A stretch of 60,171 bases of DNA from Candidatus Methanoxibalbensis ujae (GTDB taxonomy: Archaea; Halobacteriota; Syntropharchaeia; Alkanophagales; Methanospirareceae). Positions within the stretch are counted from its first letter, which is position 1, and the number at the start of each line of letters is the position of its first letter. Under the pieces are notes generated by a model. It was not told where the DNA came from. It saw nothing but the letters and a program-made list of their open reading frames with translations, and searched no databases. This document shows positions 56,227 through 60,171 of this stretch, piece by piece. Position numbers and translations under genes: made by a program. The DNA lies in the NCBI GenBank assembly GCA_026134085.1, contig JAOQIN010000001.1, forward strand, positions 85,344-145,514, read 5' to 3'.

Positions 56227-56250
56227 AAAAACGAAATCCTTATATATGAT
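56227..56250. repeat. 24-bp sequence shared with position 46402
   Basis: This is identical to 46402-46425. Here it sits about 80 bases upstream of the small gene on the minus strand and about 130 bases before the binding-protein gene on the plus strand. It contains CTTATATATG preceded by an A-rich block and may act as a BRE plus TATA promoter for the plus-strand gene. Confidence 0.7.
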
Positions 56251-56379
56251 ATCGCTCTGTTATCATCTTCCCGCTGCAGGGCTCCATGCGTAATGGAGAT
56301 GCGCAATGACGGGTTATATTTAAAAACAAATGATAACAACGGAAAAACTTACAAAAAAGTGAAAAGTATGTGAAGTCAG

Positions 56380-57381
56380 ATGTTGAGCAGGTACATATAT
56401 AGAAAATCCGTCGCTGTCATAGTTGCTGTGTGTGTGCTTATCCTCATTTTTGCTTTATGCTGTTTTCCTCAACTTCCATTCATCTCTGAAGAGAGAACAA
56501 AGCAAATCCGAGTCGGTCTATCGTGGAGTCATGAAGCGCAGTTTGCTGGCTTATATTGGGCGGATAAGCATGGATATTATCGTGAGGAGGGGCTGGATGT
56601 TGAGTTTGTTCCGTATACGGGAGAAGATCTCGCGCGTGCGCTCGTCGATCAAAAGTATGATTTTGCGCTGTTGCAGACGGACACTCTTATTCTGGCCAGA
56701 GCCCGTGGATTGCGTGTGAAAGCGGTATTCGCAGATTATCAGCTGCTGCCGACATGTTTCTTCTCAAAAAAGCATGCCAACATCACAAAGCCCGAGCATT
56801 TGATCGGAAAGACGGTTGGAGTTACCTATTCAGAGCGCTATCCTCTTCTCGCAATGCTCATGAAAAAGGGCATAAACCCCAGTTATGTTAAAATTGTTGA
56901 GCGTGACCCATCACTCGGATACAGTGCGCTGGCTGATGGTTCGCTTGATGTTGAGGCTGGATGGATAACTGACGGTGAAACCGTGCGTGCGGCAGTTGGA
57001 GAATACAATGTGATATACTGCTATGATTACGGCGTGAACTGGTATGCAGACATCATTGCCACGACGGACGATATGATAACACATGACAGAGAAACAGTTG
57101 AGAAATTCGTCAGCGCAACAGCGAGAGGATGGAGAGATGCAATAGCAAATGCTGATGAAGCAGCATTGCTGGCTGAGGAATACGAAAGCTCACTCAATGA
57201 ATCGCATCTGAAACATGTGCTCGAGTGCAGTATCCCTCTCATTTTCATTGGCGACAGACCACTCGGCTGGATGGATGAATCTGCCTTCCGCAACGCACAG
57301 GAAATACTTGTGAAACTCGGCACTCTCCAGAAACAAATTGATGTGAACACTTTGTTCACAACTGAGTTCATCAAAATATGA
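56380..57381 (+). CDS. NMT1/SsuA-type solute-binding protein with N-terminal membrane anchor
   Basis: This 333-residue protein has a membrane helix near residues 10-32 (VIVAVCVLILIFALCCFPQL) and then a periplasmic-binding fold of the NMT1/THI5/SsuA class (QIRVGLSWSHEAQFAGLYWA onward). Such proteins bind pyrimidine precursors, sulfonates, nitrate or similar small molecules. No ABC permease or ATPase gene accompanies it. The next gene, 178 bases downstream, is a membrane sensor histidine kinase. It may therefore be a ligand-binding partner of that sensor, which is inference. There is no lipobox. Confidence 0.82.
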   Translation: MLSRYIYRKSVAVIVAVCVLILIFALCCFPQLPFISEERTKQIRVGLSWSHEAQFAGLYWADKHGYYREEGLDVEFVPYTGEDLARALVDQKYDFALLQTDTLILARARGLRVKAVFADYQLLPTCFFSKKHANITKPEHLIGKTVGVTYSERYPLLAMLMKKGINPSYVKIVERDPSLGYSALADGSLDVEAGWITDGETVRAAVGEYNVIYCYDYGVNWYADIIATTDDMITHDRETVEKFVSATARGWRDAIANADEAALLAEEYESSLNESHLKHVLECSIPLIFIGDRPLGWMDESAFRNAQEILVKLGTLQKQIDVNTLFTTEFIKI

Positions 57382-57559
57382 TTGTTTGTGGTTGTGATCG
57401 TCAAAATAAATGAAAAAATAGATGAACAGATAAAAAGCAAAATAAAGCAAAATAAAACAAAATAAAGCAGACAAAACGAAACTGAACAAAAAGAACAAAA
57501 CAGAGTAAAACAAAACAGCAAAAACAAACAAAAAGAAAAATGGAAAAAGTGAGTAAAAC

Positions 57560-59437
57560 ATGGGTAAAAGAAAGAGCATAACAACGACTTTTGTGATTTT
57601 TATTGTTCTGATAACGGTGATACCTCTCACAGCAATCAGCAGTATGCTTTTTTATCAGAGCAAAGAGGTTATAAAATCGCAAATATTTGATCATATATCA
57701 GCGATCACACTTCTAAAGGAGCATAAGATAAATCTGTGGATATCCTGTTGCGAGCATGCTGTTGAAACACTTGCGAGATTTCCTGAAATTCGTGAAAACA
57801 TGATGAAATTATTAAACAACACAGATAAAGAAGCTCGGGCAGCAATTCTTAAACACTTTAACAACATGATAGGGAGAGATTTTACAGAAATTTTCATAAT
57901 TGATGCGCGCACTGGAGAGGTATTGCTGTCAACAGATGCGAGTCAGGAGGGTAAAATAAAATCAAACCGTGTTTATTTTGCTGAGGGAAAGATGCATACA
58001 ATGGTGACACCGGTATATCATTCCATATCTCACGGAGTTCCAACGATGCTCGTCGCAACACCCATATATAACTGCAGCGGTGCTGGCGGGGTGACAGGAG
58101 TGCTCGTGGGCAGGCTCAATCTCACTCGGATAAATGATATCATGAAGGAGCCTTCTGGATTGGGCCATACAGGCGAGACATATCTTGTGAACGCATATCA
58201 CTTCTTCATAACGGATCCGAGATATGAACCTGGAAGTGCGCTGAGGAAAACTGTTTTCTCTGAGGGAGTGAGAGAGGCACTGACGAAGAGGACGAGCGGA
58301 GTGGGTCTGTATGAGAACTACAAAAACATCCCTGTCATAGGCGCTTACCGTTACATACCGAGCATAAATGCCTGCATAATTTCTGAAATAGCTCAGGAAG
58401 AAGCATTTTCGTGCATTGATATGCTCGGATTGTATGCATTTTCCACATGTTTTGCGATATTATTATTCTCACTTTCGCTGGGATTTGTGTTCATGCAGCG
58501 CTTCACCAGACCTCTGAAGCAATTGAGTGAGGGTGCTGTGCGTGTTGGTCGCGGAGATCTTGATTTTCACATGGACATAAAGCGTGATGATGAGATAGGA
58601 ACGCTCGTGTCGTGCTTCAACAATATGGTGCGTGATCTGAAAAGGTCGCGTGATGAGCTCGAGGAATACAGCAGAACACTTGAGCGCAAAGTTGAGGAGA
58701 AGGTGAAGGAGCTTGAGGAGACACAGCGTCGCATGAGCAATTCTGAAAGACTGGCGGCGCTCGGCAGGCTCTCATCATCCATCGCACATGAGATAAACAA
58801 CCCGCTCGGTGGAATCAAAAACTGCCTTTTCATCATTGAAAAGTTCGTTTCAGAAGAGGGTAAAAAATATTTGAAACTCGCAGAAAATGAAATAGAACGA
58901 ATTTCAACAATTATCCGGAGACTCTCAGACATATATCGCCCGACAGCAGATGTGAAAATGCCCGTTAATGTGAATATATTGCTTGAGGATGTTGTTGAAC
59001 TGCTTGAAAAGGAAATGAGGGAAAAAGGGATAGAGGTCAGATGTGATTTTGACGAAACACCAAATATACTTGCATCCGCCGGGAAATTGAAGCAGGTATT
59101 TCTCAATATTATACTTAATGCCATAGATGCGATGCCAAATGGCGGTAAATTAGAGATAAAAACATTTGCGGATGATTATAATGTGGTTGTGGAAATATCG
59201 GATACAGGTATAGGAATACCAGAAGAGAACATAGGGAGGATATTTGAGCCTTTCTTCACGACTAAAGAAAAGGGCAGCGGACTTGGTCTCTCCGTTTCTT
59301 ACGGCATAATACATGAGCATGACGGAGATATACGCGTCAGCAGCAAAGTTGGAAAGGGCACCAGATTCATCATAACTCTGCCAGCACAGCGAAACAAAAA
59401 GCATGGTGACTGTGATCGTGGTGCTGTTTTGAGGTGA
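57560..59437 (+). CDS. Membrane sensor histidine kinase with extracellular Cache domain and HAMP
   Basis: This 625-residue kinase has a first membrane helix near 10-32, a dCache-like ligand domain at about 35-285 (with KSNRVYFAEGKMHTMVTPVY and the GYNVGHT-like GLGHTGETYLVN), a second helix at 288-310, HAMP at 312-363 and a short coiled coil. It then has the H-box SSIAHEINNPLGGIKN with phospho-acceptor His near 409, the N-box NIILNAIDAMPNGG, G1 DTGIGIPEENIGRIF and G2 GSGLGLSV. No response regulator gene is adjacent, so its output partner lies elsewhere. The receiver-HEAT protein at 30.8 kb is one possibility but distant. The upstream A/T-rich gap has AAATAAAGC-type repeats. Confidence 0.92.
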   Translation: MGKRKSITTTFVIFIVLITVIPLTAISSMLFYQSKEVIKSQIFDHISAITLLKEHKINLWISCCEHAVETLARFPEIRENMMKLLNNTDKEARAAILKHFNNMIGRDFTEIFIIDARTGEVLLSTDASQEGKIKSNRVYFAEGKMHTMVTPVYHSISHGVPTMLVATPIYNCSGAGGVTGVLVGRLNLTRINDIMKEPSGLGHTGETYLVNAYHFFITDPRYEPGSALRKTVFSEGVREALTKRTSGVGLYENYKNIPVIGAYRYIPSINACIISEIAQEEAFSCIDMLGLYAFSTCFAILLFSLSLGFVFMQRFTRPLKQLSEGAVRVGRGDLDFHMDIKRDDEIGTLVSCFNNMVRDLKRSRDELEEYSRTLERKVEEKVKELEETQRRMSNSERLAALGRLSSSIAHEINNPLGGIKNCLFIIEKFVSEEGKKYLKLAENEIERISTIIRRLSDIYRPTADVKMPVNVNILLEDVVELLEKEMREKGIEVRCDFDETPNILASAGKLKQVFLNIILNAIDAMPNGGKLEIKTFADDYNVVVEISDTGIGIPEENIGRIFEPFFTTKEKGSGLGLSVSYGIIHEHDGDIRVSSKVGKGTRFIITLPAQRNKKHGDCDRGAVLR

Positions 59438-59521
59438 TGTTTTGTGTGTGGCGGAGTTCAGATAGATGTCTTAGGATATGTGATTGTTGAGAATCATGTT
59501 CATCTAACCCCCTCAAGGAGA

Positions 59522-59541
59522 CCCCATCCGAGAGGGTGGGG
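59522..59541 (+). other. GNRA-capped hairpin at the left end of the TnpB element
   Basis: The bases fold as CCCCATCC, loop GAGA, GGGTGGGG: eight base pairs (one G-T) with a GNRA tetraloop. It lies 40 bases before the TnpB start, a position where IS200/IS605 and IS1341-type elements carry a subterminal hairpin. Confidence 0.6.
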
Positions 59542-59549
59542 AGAAAGGG

Positions 59550-59559
59550 TATATAAATA
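59550..59559 (+). promoter_or_regulatory. TATA box of the TnpB gene
   Basis: TATATAAATA lies about 25-30 bases before ATG 59582, which implies a nearly leaderless transcript. The GGAGG after the ATG is not a ribosome site for this start. Confidence 0.5.
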
Positions 59560-59581
59560 TATTCTTTCCGAAAATATAATC

Positions 59582-60171
59582 ATGGAGGTTGCTAAAAGCA
59601 TAACGGTGAAGGTTTCAGAGAAGGTCAACAAGGATAAATTTCTTTCTTTGAGGAATTTCTTCACCACATATCAAACCATAGCAGGATTTTACTACTCTTA
59701 CATTCTTGAAAATTCTCTGGAAGAGAAACTCTGCTCTGGAGAAATATCCGCTAAGGATTTGAAAAACATTCTGCATAAAAAACTTTACAGACAAATTAGA
59801 GAAACTTTTGATGTTTGTTCTCAAACTGTTCAAGAGATTAGAGATGTAGTTGTGGAAGCTATTAACTCATATGCTCAACTGATCAGAAGGGGTAGAAAAG
59901 CATCTTTGCCAGGAGTTGAGGAATTTACTGTAAGGCTCAATCATCCTCGTGTAGTAAGCGTTTTTGAACATGGTAAATTTGACTTCTTCTTCAAAGTAAA
60001 AGTTAATGGGGATAAGAGGATCGCAATTCCTATTGAATGTGGGGAAATTCAAAAAGGATTGCTTGAAGATACTTTGAACGGAAAGTATAAAATTGGTGCT
60101 TTTCAGTTGGTCAGAAGAGATGGTCGGTTTTACTTCGTTATTCCTATCAAAAAAGAGGTTGAAATCAAGCA
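59582..60171 (+). CDS. tnpB: TnpB/OrfB-type transposon protein, truncated by the window edge
   Basis: The frame runs from ATG 59582 to the right edge (196 codons) without a stop. The N-terminal part is helical (SLRNFFTTYQTIAGFYYSYI). It is followed by LYRQIRETFDVCSQTVQEIR and the beta-rich wedge region with VRLNHPRVVSVF and FYFVIPI, the order seen in TnpB/OrfB proteins of IS605/IS1341-type elements. TnpB is an RNA-guided nuclease related to Cas12. The RuvC catalytic residues and the omega RNA would be beyond the window, so activity cannot be judged. No tnpA (Y1 transposase) is seen upstream, so a TnpB-only element is likely. Confidence 0.8.
   Translation, partial: MEVAKSITVKVSEKVNKDKFLSLRNFFTTYQTIAGFYYSYILENSLEEKLCSGEISAKDLKNILHKKLYRQIRETFDVCSQTVQEIRDVVVEAINSYAQLIRRGRKASLPGVEEFTVRLNHPRVVSVFEHGKFDFFFKVKVNGDKRIAIPIECGEIQKGLLEDTLNGKYKIGAFQLVRRDGRFYFVIPIKKEVEIK

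Overview
The window is chromosomal DNA of a methane-cycling euryarchaeon. The diagnostic genes are an F420-dependent methylene-tetrahydromethanopterin dehydrogenase (mtd), a methanogenesis marker protein 16, a thermosome, a complete archaellum cluster, an F420H2-oxidase-type flavodiiron protein, archease, an Orc1/Cdc6 initiator and PEF-CTERM surface proteins. This mix fits the Methanosarcinales/Methanomicrobiales/Syntrophoarchaeia-ANME-1/Archaeoglobi part of the tree. A narrower placement cannot be defended without phylogeny, and no mcr or 16S rRNA gene lies in the window. Layout. 0-21 kb is housekeeping and metabolism: a CAU-anticodon tRNA, marker 16 coupled to agmatinase, MscS, a fusion of asparagine-synthase-like and Dph6-like modules, SecD, a SagB-type nitroreductase coupled to CTP synthase, a tandem-duplicated ferredoxin/MvhD protein, LarA, DnaK, thermosome, a polyferredoxin, an AmmeMemoRadiSam radical SAM enzyme and CbiP. 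A decayed IS630-type element follows (about 20.2-20.85 kb). 21.6-32.6 kb is the motility island: a divergent winged-helix regulator, then archaellin, FlaD/E, FlaG, FlaF, FlaH, FlaI and FlaJ. Two very acidic small proteins are interleaved, and the island ends with a response regulator carrying about ten HEAT/PBS repeats and a C-terminal HTH-like segment. This arrangement suggests a one-protein link between phospho-signalling and the archaellum motor. 32.9-44.9 kb returns to metabolism: Mtd, single-chain GuaA, MoaA, rubredoxin-FprA, archease, a phosphoesterase, a PfkB kinase, TrpC, a dockerin-like secreted protein and an ABC ATPase. 45-60 kb is accessory DNA: a frameshifted PEF-CTERM gene, an MNT/HEPN toxin-antitoxin pair, a ribbon-helix-helix plus Orc1/Cdc6 pair bracketed by inverted 33-34 bp repeats with an ORB-like core, an intact PEF-CTERM gene, a 1773-residue secreted multidomain protein with a small upstream gene, a solute-binding protein beside a Cache histidine kinase, and a TnpB-type gene running off the right edge. 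The best candidates for undescribed biology are the receiver-HEAT protein with the acidic proteins in the archaellum island, the RHH-Cdc6 module with its repeats, the (ferredoxin-MvhD)x2 protein, the Asn-synthase/Dph6 fusion, and the binding-protein/kinase pair without an ABC permease. All functions below come from reading the sequence; no database search was run.
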